Assembly (NCBI GenBank): GCA_021844645.1
Contig: JAKBTA010000037.1
Span: 1-12,287 of the forward strand
Reading direction: 5' to 3'
Length of the DNA: 12,287 nt
Source of the DNA: Nitrospirota bacterium
GTDB lineage: Bacteria; Nitrospirota_A; Leptospirillia; Leptospirillales; Leptospirillaceae
The notes below the pieces were generated by a model. The model did not search any database, was not told the DNA's origin, and saw only the letters and a list, made by a program, of their open reading frames with translations. This document shows, in pieces, positions 1 to 7,022 of the stretch. Within the stretch, counting starts at the first letter, position 1. Each line of letters begins with the position of its first letter. A program made the position numbers and the translations under genes.

Positions 1-2
1 CT

Positions 3-752
3 CTCCTGAAGGGGGGGGGTTCTCCTTCTCGCCCGGATCATTCTTTTCCTCCGGAAGAGAAAAGGGGGGTCTATCATGCCATTTATACACGGCGTGATAT
101 CCGGAAAGAGTTTCTTCCCGACCCGATTCCGGAGGAAACACTGGTTCGATTGCTCAGGGCCGCTCATCATGCCCCTTCGGTCGGCTTCATGCAGCCGTGG
201 AATTTTATATTGGTGGAAGATCGCAACATACGGATGCAGCTGAAACATGCCGTGGACAAAGAGAGACAATCCGCCGCCGTTATTTTTGAATCCCCCAGGG
301 CGGAAAAGTTTTTGTCATTGAAAGTGGAAGCTATCCTTGAAGCTCCCCTGGTGATCGCCGTGACAATCGATCCCTCAAGGGAAGGGCCCCACGTTTTGGG
401 AAGGCTGTCGGATGCCGATACGGACCTTTATAGTGCATCTTGCGGAATCATGAACATGTGGCTTGCGGCAAGGGCAGAGGGGATCGGGATGGGGTGGGTG
501 ACCATTTTCCGAAAAGGGGATGTCCAGTCCATTCTTGGCCTCCCGTTTCATATCAGGCCGATCGGTCTTTTGTGTCTGGGATACGTCTCAATCTTCCCCA
601 ACCGTCCCATGCTGGAAACGGAGGACTGGGCCTATCGGCAGAAACTTTCGGATCTGGTTTTCCTGGACCGGTGGAATGGTCAGGAAGGAGAGTTGCTGGA
701 AAAGCTGAGGGAAGATCTTGATCGATCGGAGGATTTTTTTTGGGAACATTGA
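3..752 (+). CDS. bluB: 5,6-dimethylbenzimidazole synthase BluB (5' end outside window)
   Basis: BluB cannibalises reduced FMN, using oxygen, to make 5,6-dimethylbenzimidazole, the lower ligand of cobalamin; it is a cytoplasmic nitroreductase-fold enzyme. The family signature is clear: a TRRDIRKEFLPDP segment near base 87, then the AAHHAPSVGFMQPWNF block near bases 156-203, GMGWVTIF near base 487, and an LGYVSIFPNRP C-terminal segment. The frame is open from the window edge with no ATG, GTG or TTG before the family-conserved part, so the true start lies upstream. The TTG at 150 would remove the conserved N-terminal RRD region and is rejected as start. A run of nine G sits inside the open frame at 11-19, so the far N-terminal residues are uncertain. 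The 3' end overlaps the next gene by 13 bases, suggesting an operon. Assignment is sure; the start is unknown. Confidence 0.93.
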   Translation, partial: LLKGGGSPSRPDHSFPPEEKRGVYHAIYTRRDIRKEFLPDPIPEETLVRLLRAAHHAPSVGFMQPWNFILVEDRNIRMQLKHAVDKERQSAAVIFESPRAEKFLSLKVEAILEAPLVIAVTIDPSREGPHVLGRLSDADTDLYSASCGIMNMWLAARAEGIGMGWVTIFRKGDVQSILGLPFHIRPIGLLCLGYVSIFPNRPMLETEDWAYRQKLSDLVFLDRWNGQEGELLEKLREDLDRSEDFFWEH

Positions 753-1807
753 GTGATAGGGAAATCCTTGGGCTTGTAGCAGAAGGTCATATTCGTTCAA
801 GACGCTATAAGAAGTTCGAAGTTCAGCCGGCCTCCTTGGATTTGCGGCTGGGATCCATCGCCTATCGGGTCCGGAGCAGTTTTCTTCCTCAGGGAGAGAG
901 TGTTCAAACGTTACTTCCAGAGATGACTCTCTATCAGATCGACCTGAATTCCCATCCTTATATTGAACCCGGGGCGATTTATATCATTCCCCTCGATGAA
1001 TCTCTTTCCCTCCCAGCCACTGTGGGGGGGAAAGCAAATCCGAAAAGTTCAACCGGCAGGATTGATGTCTTTACGCGTGTCCTGACAGAGAATGGACACC
1101 GTTTCGACGATGTCCCATATGGTTACAACGGGCCACTTTATCTTGAGCTTTTTTCCCGTTCATTCCCTTTGAGAATATCTTCCGGGCTTTGTCTTTCCCA
1201 GTTAAGGCTTTTTTCATCAAGGGAGATTTTGTCGGACGAGGATCTTTTGCTGCTCCACAAAAAATATTCGCTTTATTCGGATGAGGCGGAAGGGGGATTG
1301 CAGGATGGTCTGGTTCTTGGTGTCGATCTTTCGGAAGGGGATGTGGTTGGCTATCGGGCCCGAAAAAATTCCGGAATACTCGACCTTTCCTCTCTGACGC
1401 CCCTTTCGCCCGAGGCATTTTGGGAGCCCATCAAAACGCCTTCAGGGGGAGCGCTGATTCTGGAACCGGAAGAGTTTTATTTGTTTGCATCACGCTCCAG
1501 ATTGAAAATCCCTAAAAACTTTGCGGCCGAGATGCTGGAGTTCGACGCCCAGTCAGGAGAGCTCCGAACGCATTATGCAGGTTTTTTTGACCCTGGTTTT
1601 GGTTTTTCGGAAGAAGGGGCTAAAGCTGTCCTGGAAGTGAGACCCCATGATGTTCCCTTCAGGATTGTTGACGGGCAAAGGATTTTCCGGTTGCGTTATG
1701 AGCGGATGAATTGCCCTCCTGATAAGATCTATGGGCAGGATATCGGTTCCAACTATAGTGCCCAAGGATTGAAATTGAGCAAATATTTTAGTGATTTCAG
1801 CTTCTGA
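740..1807 (+). CDS. dcd: 2'-deoxycytidine 5'-triphosphate deaminase, long two-domain type
   Basis: Dcd deaminates dCTP to dUTP, feeding dTTP synthesis. At 355 residues this is the long family with two dUTPase-like folds in tandem, about twice the length of the E. coli enzyme. In the N-terminal half QPASLDLRLG (29-38) and PKSSTGR (101-107) match the nucleotide-binding motifs, and the Glu in GPLYLELF (about residue 136) is at the expected catalytic place. The C-terminal half carries FAAEMLEFD (261-269) and HYAGFFDPGFG (278-288), which repeat the same fold. The start chosen is TTG at 740 because GGAGG at 728-732 lies 7 bases before it; a second TTG at 749 overlaps the bluB stop as TTGA and is the alternative. 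The link with bluB is probably only co-transcription. Family assignment is strong. Confidence 0.9.
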   Translation: MGTLSDREILGLVAEGHIRSRRYKKFEVQPASLDLRLGSIAYRVRSSFLPQGESVQTLLPEMTLYQIDLNSHPYIEPGAIYIIPLDESLSLPATVGGKANPKSSTGRIDVFTRVLTENGHRFDDVPYGYNGPLYLELFSRSFPLRISSGLCLSQLRLFSSREILSDEDLLLLHKKYSLYSDEAEGGLQDGLVLGVDLSEGDVVGYRARKNSGILDLSSLTPLSPEAFWEPIKTPSGGALILEPEEFYLFASRSRLKIPKNFAAEMLEFDAQSGELRTHYAGFFDPGFGFSEEGAKAVLEVRPHDVPFRIVDGQRIFRLRYERMNCPPDKIYGQDIGSNYSAQGLKLSKYFSDFSF

Positions 1808-1856
1808 AAAACGTTCCCGGCAATTTTTTTTGCGCCCATCTATTTGCACCGATCGA

Positions 1857-1886
1857 TTGACTTGGTGTTTGAATGACTCTTAGACT
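1857..1886 (+). promoter_or_regulatory. Candidate sigma70 promoter of the proteasome operon
   Basis: TTGACT at 1857-1862 and TAGACT at 1881-1886 are separated by 18 bases, about 60 bases before the arc start at 1945. The -35 matches consensus at five of six places, the -10 at four of six. It lies in the 137-bp gap between dcd and arc, the only gap of that size before the six proteasome genes. No strong terminator is visible after dcd, so read-through from bluB-dcd is also possible. Confidence 0.5.
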
Positions 1887-1944
1887 AAAACAGCATGGTT
1901 CCAGATCCCCCTTTTTCCCCCGCTGACATAAGGAGTCCTCCCCG

Positions 1945-3693
1945 ATGAGTGATCATGGTTCACTATCTCCCCCCGAGCATCAGATCCCGTCTGATCATTC
2001 CGGCCCGCATGAGTTTTCGGGAAACGCTGAGAAAGACCGTATGGAAACTCTCTTCAGGTCCATGATTGATGCTGTTGACCGGATTGGAAAGAAACTCGAT
2101 GACCAGGATGGTGTCCGAAAGGATCTGTTTGGTTTCAAGAAAAACCTTTACGAGGCTGAAGTCGAGTGGGGACGCCTTCTTTCCGAACAGGAAAAGATGA
2201 ATGAAGTGATTGAAAAGGTTACAAGTCCAGCCTTCAGGATCGGGACGCTGATCGAAGTCATGGAGGATGGCTTTGTCTGGGTGTCGGTCGGCGGAGGTGA
2301 CTATCATGCCGCCCTTGACCCAAGGATTGATCCTTCTTCCTGTCATCCCGGGATGAGGGTTCGCCTGAATGAGGCCATGTCCCTGGTGGGGGTTCTGGAC
2401 GCAGACATGCATGGACCGGTAACAAGAGTCGAAAAGATCTTGCCGGATGGCCGTCTTGAAATCGGTCAGGACCGTTCAATGGGGACAGGAATGGGTTCGA
2501 TGGTTTTGGGGAGAGGGGAGAAGCTTCTGAAGGAGACTGTCGCCCCGGGCGATTCGGTTCGTCTCGATCCATCCTCAAGGCTGGCTCTTGAAAAAGTCTC
2601 TTCTCAGGACAGCCCTTATCTGATCAAAGAGGTTGCTGACGTTTCCTGGTCAGATGTGGGTGGTCAGAAAGAGGCCCTCCTGGAAATCCAGAAGGCGATC
2701 CTGAATCCGGTCCTGCATCCCGACCTTTTTCAAAAATATCACTTCAAGTCTCCAAAGGGATTTCTGCTCTATGGCCCTCCGGGATGCGGAAAGACCCTGA
2801 TCGGAAAGGCAACGGCCAATTATATTGCCGGGGAGATGTCCAAGAAAGAAGGCAGGGAGATCAAGGGAACCTTCTTTCATGTGAAGGGACCGGAGATCTT
2901 CAATATGTGGCTTGGGGAATCGGAGCGTATTGTCAGGGAGCTTTTTGCCCAGGGAAGGGAGTCCCGTTCAAGGGGAGAGTTTCCGGTCCTTTTTATCGAT
3001 GAGGCGGAAGCGATTCTGGGGACCAGGAAGTCTTCGAGGGCTTTCAATATTCACAATACGATCGTTCCAATGTTTTGCGCCGAAATGGATGGATTGGCAT
3101 CCCAAGCCGGATTCATGGTGATCCTCGCGACGAATCGACCCGAAATCATTGACCCTGCAATCCTTCGTCCTGGCCGGATTGATCGAAAAATCCGTGTTCT
3201 TCGTCCGGACAGGGATGCGGCATTCGAGATCCTGTCTCTTGCGATTCCACCTTCGATTCCAACAGCGAATGATTTGAAAGTCCTTGATGAAGCGGAACGC
3301 GAGAGGATGCTTTCCGCTTTTCTTGACCGAGTGTATGCGCAAAGTCAGGAAAATGCTGTCATGGACCTCTTCTTCCGTTCGGGACGGAGAGAAACCCTTT
3401 ACAGAAAATCATTCTTGTCGGGCGCCATCCTTGTTTCTGTTTTTGACAGGGCGAAAGAGAAAGCCCTTTTGCGCGAGCTTTCAAGTTCCGAAGAGGTCGC
3501 CGGGATTCGGGAAGAAGATCTTTGGGATGCGATCACTAAGGAATTTGAGGAAGGGGATATTTTGCCGGATTCGGATGTTGCAAGGGATTGGTTGAATCTT
3601 CTGGATCTTCCGTCAAGGGATGTGGTGGATATCCGGAGAATCCACCCCGGAGAGAAAGAGCGTTCCTTCCTTGCGCGCAGACAGATCGAATGA
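1945..3693 (+). CDS. arc: Proteasome-associated AAA+ ATPase ARC (Mpa)
   Basis: This hexameric ATPase binds pupylated proteins through its N-terminal coiled coil, unfolds them and threads them into the 20S core. The 582 residues show the family order: a charged N-terminal helix/coiled coil (about 25-95), OB-type domains (about 95-215), an AAA module with Walker A GPPGCGKT at 277-284, Walker B FIDE at 350-353 and RPGRIDR at 408-414 supplying arginine fingers, then a C-terminal helical and beta-grasp-like region. Length is close to that of Mycobacterium Mpa (609). AAGGAG at 1930-1935 sits 9 bases before the ATG. Odd point: actinobacterial Mpa ends in GQYL, whose Tyr docks into the core, while this protein ends in ARRQIE with no aromatic residue near the terminus. 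The stop overlaps the dop start as ATGA. Confidence 0.95.
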   Translation: MSDHGSLSPPEHQIPSDHSGPHEFSGNAEKDRMETLFRSMIDAVDRIGKKLDDQDGVRKDLFGFKKNLYEAEVEWGRLLSEQEKMNEVIEKVTSPAFRIGTLIEVMEDGFVWVSVGGGDYHAALDPRIDPSSCHPGMRVRLNEAMSLVGVLDADMHGPVTRVEKILPDGRLEIGQDRSMGTGMGSMVLGRGEKLLKETVAPGDSVRLDPSSRLALEKVSSQDSPYLIKEVADVSWSDVGGQKEALLEIQKAILNPVLHPDLFQKYHFKSPKGFLLYGPPGCGKTLIGKATANYIAGEMSKKEGREIKGTFFHVKGPEIFNMWLGESERIVRELFAQGRESRSRGEFPVLFIDEAEAILGTRKSSRAFNIHNTIVPMFCAEMDGLASQAGFMVILATNRPEIIDPAILRPGRIDRKIRVLRPDRDAAFEILSLAIPPSIPTANDLKVLDEAERERMLSAFLDRVYAQSQENAVMDLFFRSGRRETLYRKSFLSGAILVSVFDRAKEKALLRELSSSEEVAGIREEDLWDAITKEFEEGDILPDSDVARDWLNLLDLPSRDVVDIRRIHPGEKERSFLARRQIE

Positions 3694-5228
3694 TGGACTT
3701 TTTCTTTCCTGTTATTGCCGGAATCGAGACAGAATACGGAATTGTCCGAAGCGATACCGAAAGCTCGGATCCTGTGATTGAGTCAATGGAGTTGATCCGT
3801 TCTTACAAGGGTAGCGAGCCTCTGAAGTGGAACTACTCCGAGGAAGACCCCTCAATGGATGCTCGCGGTTTTCATGCGGAGGGGTTGGCGCAGGATCGTG
3901 AAGAGGAGGAGTTTACCCGATCGGATCACCAACGATTCTTCTCGTTCAGGGAGATGAAAAGCGACCGGATCCTGCCCAATGGGGCCCGTTTTTATAACGA
4001 CCACACCCATCCGGAGTATTCGACGCCTGAATGTCATGGTCTTTTTGATCTCCTGGCGCAGGATCGGGCAGGGATTCTGGTTATGAGAATGGCGAAGAAG
4101 AACCGGGAGGAGCAACTGGCTCCTGATGGGCGGATTGCTCTCTACCGGAATAATACGGACTATCACGGACATAGTTATGGGTGTCACGAAAATTATCTTC
4201 TTCCCAGGGAAATTCCCTTTGAAAGGATTGTTTCCCACCTTCTGCCGTTTCTGGTCGCGAGGACCATTCTGGTGGGTGCGGGGAAGTATTCGACCGAGTC
4301 TTCCGAGCGTTCTGGCGAGGTCCGCTATCAGATCTCTCAGCGGGCCGATTTCATGGAAGCCTTGATCGGTGTCGATACGATGCATAATCGCCCTCTTGTC
4401 AACAGTCGAGATGAACCCCACGCAAGAACATCTTCATACCGGAGGCTCCATCTGATTGTTGGAGATGCCAATATGTCCGAATGGCAGACGGCCATGAAAG
4501 TCGGCATGACAAGGCTTGTTCTTGGTTTGCTTCTCCGGGATATCTCCGTTTCCGGCGTTGCCATGGAGAACCCGTTGCTTGCCATCAGGGAGATTTCGAG
4601 GAGCCTTTATGATCAAAAGCCTGTTTCGATGGAAAATGGGACAGATATGACCGCATTGGAGATTCTCGAGTCCTATATGCATGTTTGTCAGGGGTTCTCT
4701 CATAATGACAAGGAAAGCTCATGGGTCCTGGGGGAGTGGTCCACCGCGCTGGAGGATTTTCGGAAAGATCCATCCCTCTTGTCGGACAGGGTGGACTGGA
4801 TTGCCAAAAAGGAGCTCTTTGATTCCTTCAGGCAGGAACAGTCGTTGGCTTCGGATGATCCATGGTTGCAAAGTCTGGATCTGGCCTATCACGATCTGGA
4901 CCCGGAGAATGGGCTTTTCTGGGAGATGGAGTCATCTGGTGCGATGCGTCGTCTGACACGTGAGGAAGACGTATTGAGAGCCATCGATGGCCCTCCGAGT
5001 CAGGGTCGGCCCAGAATCAGAAGCGCTATCCTTTCTCTTTTTGGCGACAGGATTTCAGAGGCTGGATGGGAAAGGATCCGTTTCAAGGATGGATCGCTTG
5101 TCGATCTTCCTCTTTTTCTCAAGGAAACACCCGAAGATATGAATTTGCTTGAAAAAAAGGTGAGGAGTCTGAAGCACCCGGGAGATCTGGCCTCTCTTTT
5201 TATAGAGAAGCCTTTCTCTCGCTCGTAA
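3690..5228 (+). CDS. dop: Pup deamidase/depupylase Dop
   Basis: Dop converts the C-terminal Gln of Pup to Glu, making it competent for ligation, and also cleaves Pup from tagged proteins. It belongs to the glutamine-synthetase-like carboxylate-amine ligase family. Visible marks: GIETEYG at 11-17 (ATP/Mg site), a long insert (about 18-95) with DARGF and an acidic run, matching the Dop loop that tells Dop from PafA, NGARFYNDHTHPEYS with the catalytic Asp at about 104, YGCHENYL, SQRAD, NSRDEPHA and RRLHLIVGDANMSE. The C-terminal part, with WERIRF followed by LVDLPLF, also resembles Dop and not PafA. The start is the ATG at 3690 overlapping the arc stop; the frame is open further upstream (to 3588) but that part lies inside arc and lacks family similarity. 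The 512 residues compare with 505 in Mycobacterium Dop. Confidence 0.93.
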   Translation: MMDFFFPVIAGIETEYGIVRSDTESSDPVIESMELIRSYKGSEPLKWNYSEEDPSMDARGFHAEGLAQDREEEEFTRSDHQRFFSFREMKSDRILPNGARFYNDHTHPEYSTPECHGLFDLLAQDRAGILVMRMAKKNREEQLAPDGRIALYRNNTDYHGHSYGCHENYLLPREIPFERIVSHLLPFLVARTILVGAGKYSTESSERSGEVRYQISQRADFMEALIGVDTMHNRPLVNSRDEPHARTSSYRRLHLIVGDANMSEWQTAMKVGMTRLVLGLLLRDISVSGVAMENPLLAIREISRSLYDQKPVSMENGTDMTALEILESYMHVCQGFSHNDKESSWVLGEWSTALEDFRKDPSLLSDRVDWIAKKELFDSFRQEQSLASDDPWLQSLDLAYHDLDPENGLFWEMESSGAMRRLTREEDVLRAIDGPPSQGRPRIRSAILSLFGDRISEAGWERIRFKDGSLVDLPLFLKETPEDMNLLEKKVRSLKHPGDLASLFIEKPFSRS

Positions 5229-5241
5229 CATTTGACCATAT

Positions 5242-5249
5242 AAGGAGGG
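5242..5249 (+). promoter_or_regulatory. Strong ribosome binding site of pup
   Basis: AAGGAGGG lies 6 bases before the pup ATG at 5256 in the 27-bp gap after dop. It is the best Shine-Dalgarno sequence in the operon and contrasts with dop, which has only an ATGA overlap. This would fit a need for far more modifier than enzyme; that reading is an inference. Confidence 0.7.
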
Positions 5250-5255
5250 TCCAAG

Positions 5256-5471
5256 ATGCTTACCGGAAAAAACTCATCAGGTTCATTCATTATCGCCTTT
5301 CCTGATCAACCTGTTTCACCAGCCTCCCCGGGAAAGAGAGAGCATAAACAAGAGGCTCCCATCCCCAAAAAACCGGATGGTGGACGTGATGGAGTTGACC
5401 GCTTGCGGGAAAGAATGAAAAAAGTCGACCCCAATCAATCGGAGCGATACCGGCAAAGGACTGGACAATGA
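5256..5471 (+). CDS. pup: Prokaryotic ubiquitin-like protein Pup, UBact type
   Basis: This is the small protein tag attached through its C-terminus to lysines of proteasome substrates. It has 71 residues, is very hydrophilic and mostly disordered by composition, with a hydrophobic patch FIIAF (11-15), a Pro/Lys-rich middle, and a C-terminal helix-forming segment (about 47-66) that in Pup binds the ARC coiled coil. It ends in Arg-Thr-Gly-Gln instead of the Gly-Gly-Gln/Glu of actinobacteria; that ending is what defines the UBact group described from Nitrospirota and other Gram-negative phyla. The terminal Gln implies deamidation by the adjacent Dop before ligation by PafA. Its stop overlaps the prcB start as ATGA. 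Sequence similarity to actinobacterial Pup is weak, so position between dop and prcB is part of the evidence. Confidence 0.93.
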   Translation: MLTGKNSSGSFIIAFPDQPVSPASPGKREHKQEAPIPKKPDGGRDGVDRLRERMKKVDPNQSERYRQRTGQ

Positions 5472-6271
5472 AAAGAATCGAACCTCTCAACGGACCATCC
5501 GGCTCCTTCCTGGAGCTTTTGAAACACCAGTCTGGCGCGTATTCACCCTCTCATGCGGGAGAAGTGTCCGCCGGAAAATTCCAGGAGATTCAAGCGACAA
5601 CGATTCTGGCCTTTCACTTTTCGGAGGGTGTCCTTGTCGCAGGCGATCGGCGGGCAACCGCCGGCAATAGGATCATGGCCAACCGGGTAGAGAAGGTGAT
5701 CGAGATTGACGGCCGTTCTGTTCTGGCCATTTCTGGATCACCCGCCCAGGCAATTGAGATGGCAAGGGTTCTGGATCACTCCTTCCGGTATTATCGCCGA
5801 ACACAGCTTGAGGAGATGTCTCTTGAAGGACGGTTGCGGCTTCTTGCCCAGCTTCTGAAGGAGAATCTTCCTATGGCCATGAATGGAGTCGGCGGGGTTG
5901 TTCCTTTGTTTATAACCTTTGACCCCGAGTCCAATGAACCGCGGATCTATTTTTACGACATCCTTGGTGCCCATTTTGAGGGAACCCCTTTTGCGGTAGG
6001 TGGGTCAGGGTCTCTTGAAGTTCAGGGCATTCTCAGATTTCTTGATCGCTGGGGGCCATCGGGAGGGCTTTCCTCCATTTCAAAAAAAGATGCAATTGTT
6101 CTCAGTCTGAGACTTCTGGAAACGGCATCCTACTTTGATTCGGCAACAGGAGGCATTCAGGCTGGTGACAGGATCTATCCTGTCATAAAACTGGTATCCG
6201 GAAAAGGAGTCGAAACGGTGGGGGAAGACCTTCTGAAAGAGATGATGGAAACGGAGGTTCGGGGTGTTTGA
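5468..6271 (+). CDS. prcB: 20S proteasome beta subunit (N-terminal threonine peptidase)
   Basis: PrcB forms the two inner rings of the 20S core and holds the proteolytic sites. The protein is made with a propeptide of about 43 residues; cleavage between Ala43 and Thr44 would expose the catalytic threonine in ATTILAF. Counting from that threonine, GDRR places Asp at position 17 (residue 60) and Lys at 33 (residue 76), exactly the expected active-site spacing. GSGS and the C-terminal SATGG segment are also typical. The residue before the cleavage point is Ala, where Mycobacterium has Gly. The ATG at 5468 overlaps the pup stop, with AAAGGA 7 bases before it, so translation is probably coupled to pup. 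Confidence 0.96.
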   Translation: MKRIEPLNGPSGSFLELLKHQSGAYSPSHAGEVSAGKFQEIQATTILAFHFSEGVLVAGDRRATAGNRIMANRVEKVIEIDGRSVLAISGSPAQAIEMARVLDHSFRYYRRTQLEEMSLEGRLRLLAQLLKENLPMAMNGVGGVVPLFITFDPESNEPRIYFYDILGAHFEGTPFAVGGSGSLEVQGILRFLDRWGPSGGLSSISKKDAIVLSLRLLETASYFDSATGGIQAGDRIYPVIKLVSGKGVETVGEDLLKEMMETEVRGV

Positions 6272-6995
6272 TGAACCTTATCGTTGGGTCGATGCGATCA
6301 ATCAGCGCAGGGACTATATTGAAGAGCAGCTGAAGCGTTCCTCTCCGGTTGTCGCTGTATCTGTAAAGGAAGGGATCTTGATGGTGTCCTTTTTTCGCAG
6401 GACCTCGAAGATTTTTGAGATTTATGACCGGATGGCAATGGGGGCCATAGGACATCCTGCGGATATCGAGTTGATCAGAATGGCGGCCATCAATGCGTCC
6501 CATGTTGAAGGGTTCACCCGGTCCTCAAAAGATGTATCGATTCGAAGGCTAACAATGTTTACTCTTTCTCCCAAACTGAAATCCGCATTTGAAGATGTCA
6601 TGTCATCTCCAATGATTTACAGGGGGATTTTTGTGCAAGTGGGAGGGACTCCGAAAGAGGATCTGTTCCTTGATCTGGATTTCGGTGGACAGGTTCAGCC
6701 CAGTAAGGGTTCTGCGGCCATTTCACACGAGGAAGATGTCTCGGAACGCATTCGAAAACTTCTTCCGACGGAAACTCTTACGAAGAAAGAGGCTCTCCCT
6801 TTATTGATTCATGCCTGTATTGCCGGAAGCCCGGATTTTGAAGATATGGGACTTGATTCTGATGGGAATATCGTTGATGAGGATCTCTATAAGAGAAAAA
6901 AAGAATCGTTCTTCTCTGAAAGGGAGCCTGATATCCATCTTCTGGATCGTAAAACCGGGTTATTGGAGCGAATGTTATTGCCTGAAGACAAATAA
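6264..6995 (+). CDS. prcA: 20S proteasome alpha subunit
   Basis: PrcA makes the outer rings of the core, which gate substrate entry and receive the ARC ring; alpha subunits have no catalytic threonine. The 243 residues start with a short gating segment (MFDEPYRW) and an N-terminal helix, then SPVVAVSVKEGILMV and KIFEIYDRMAMGAIGHPADIE, which align with the alpha-type SVVAL and ISELYDR segments of actinobacterial PrcA. The C-terminal third is charged and variable. The start is GTG at 6264, preceded by GGAGG at 6253-6257 and overlapping the prcB stop by 8 bases. Identity rests on the N-terminal half and on its place after prcB. Confidence 0.93.
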   Translation: MFDEPYRWVDAINQRRDYIEEQLKRSSPVVAVSVKEGILMVSFFRRTSKIFEIYDRMAMGAIGHPADIELIRMAAINASHVEGFTRSSKDVSIRRLTMFTLSPKLKSAFEDVMSSPMIYRGIFVQVGGTPKEDLFLDLDFGGQVQPSKGSAAISHEEDVSERIRKLLPTETLTKKEALPLLIHACIAGSPDFEDMGLDSDGNIVDEDLYKRKKESFFSEREPDIHLLDRKTGLLERMLLPEDK

Positions 6996-7022
6996 TGTGT
7001 TCTCCGGAAGGAGGGGTTGCCA

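Noticed and set aside
76..160. ATG at 76 or TTG at 150 as the start of bluB
   Set aside because: The ATG is out of frame with the BluB signature, and the TTG would cut off the conserved TRRD-FLPDP part; the frame is open to the window edge.
1820..1835. T run after dcd as a rho-independent terminator
   Set aside because: Eight Ts are present, but only a 4-bp GCAA/TTGC pairing around the T run itself can be drawn, with no stem before it.
3588..3689. Upstream extension of dop
   Set aside because: This stretch lies inside arc in another frame and has no family similarity; the ATG at 3690 overlapping the arc stop fits length and context.
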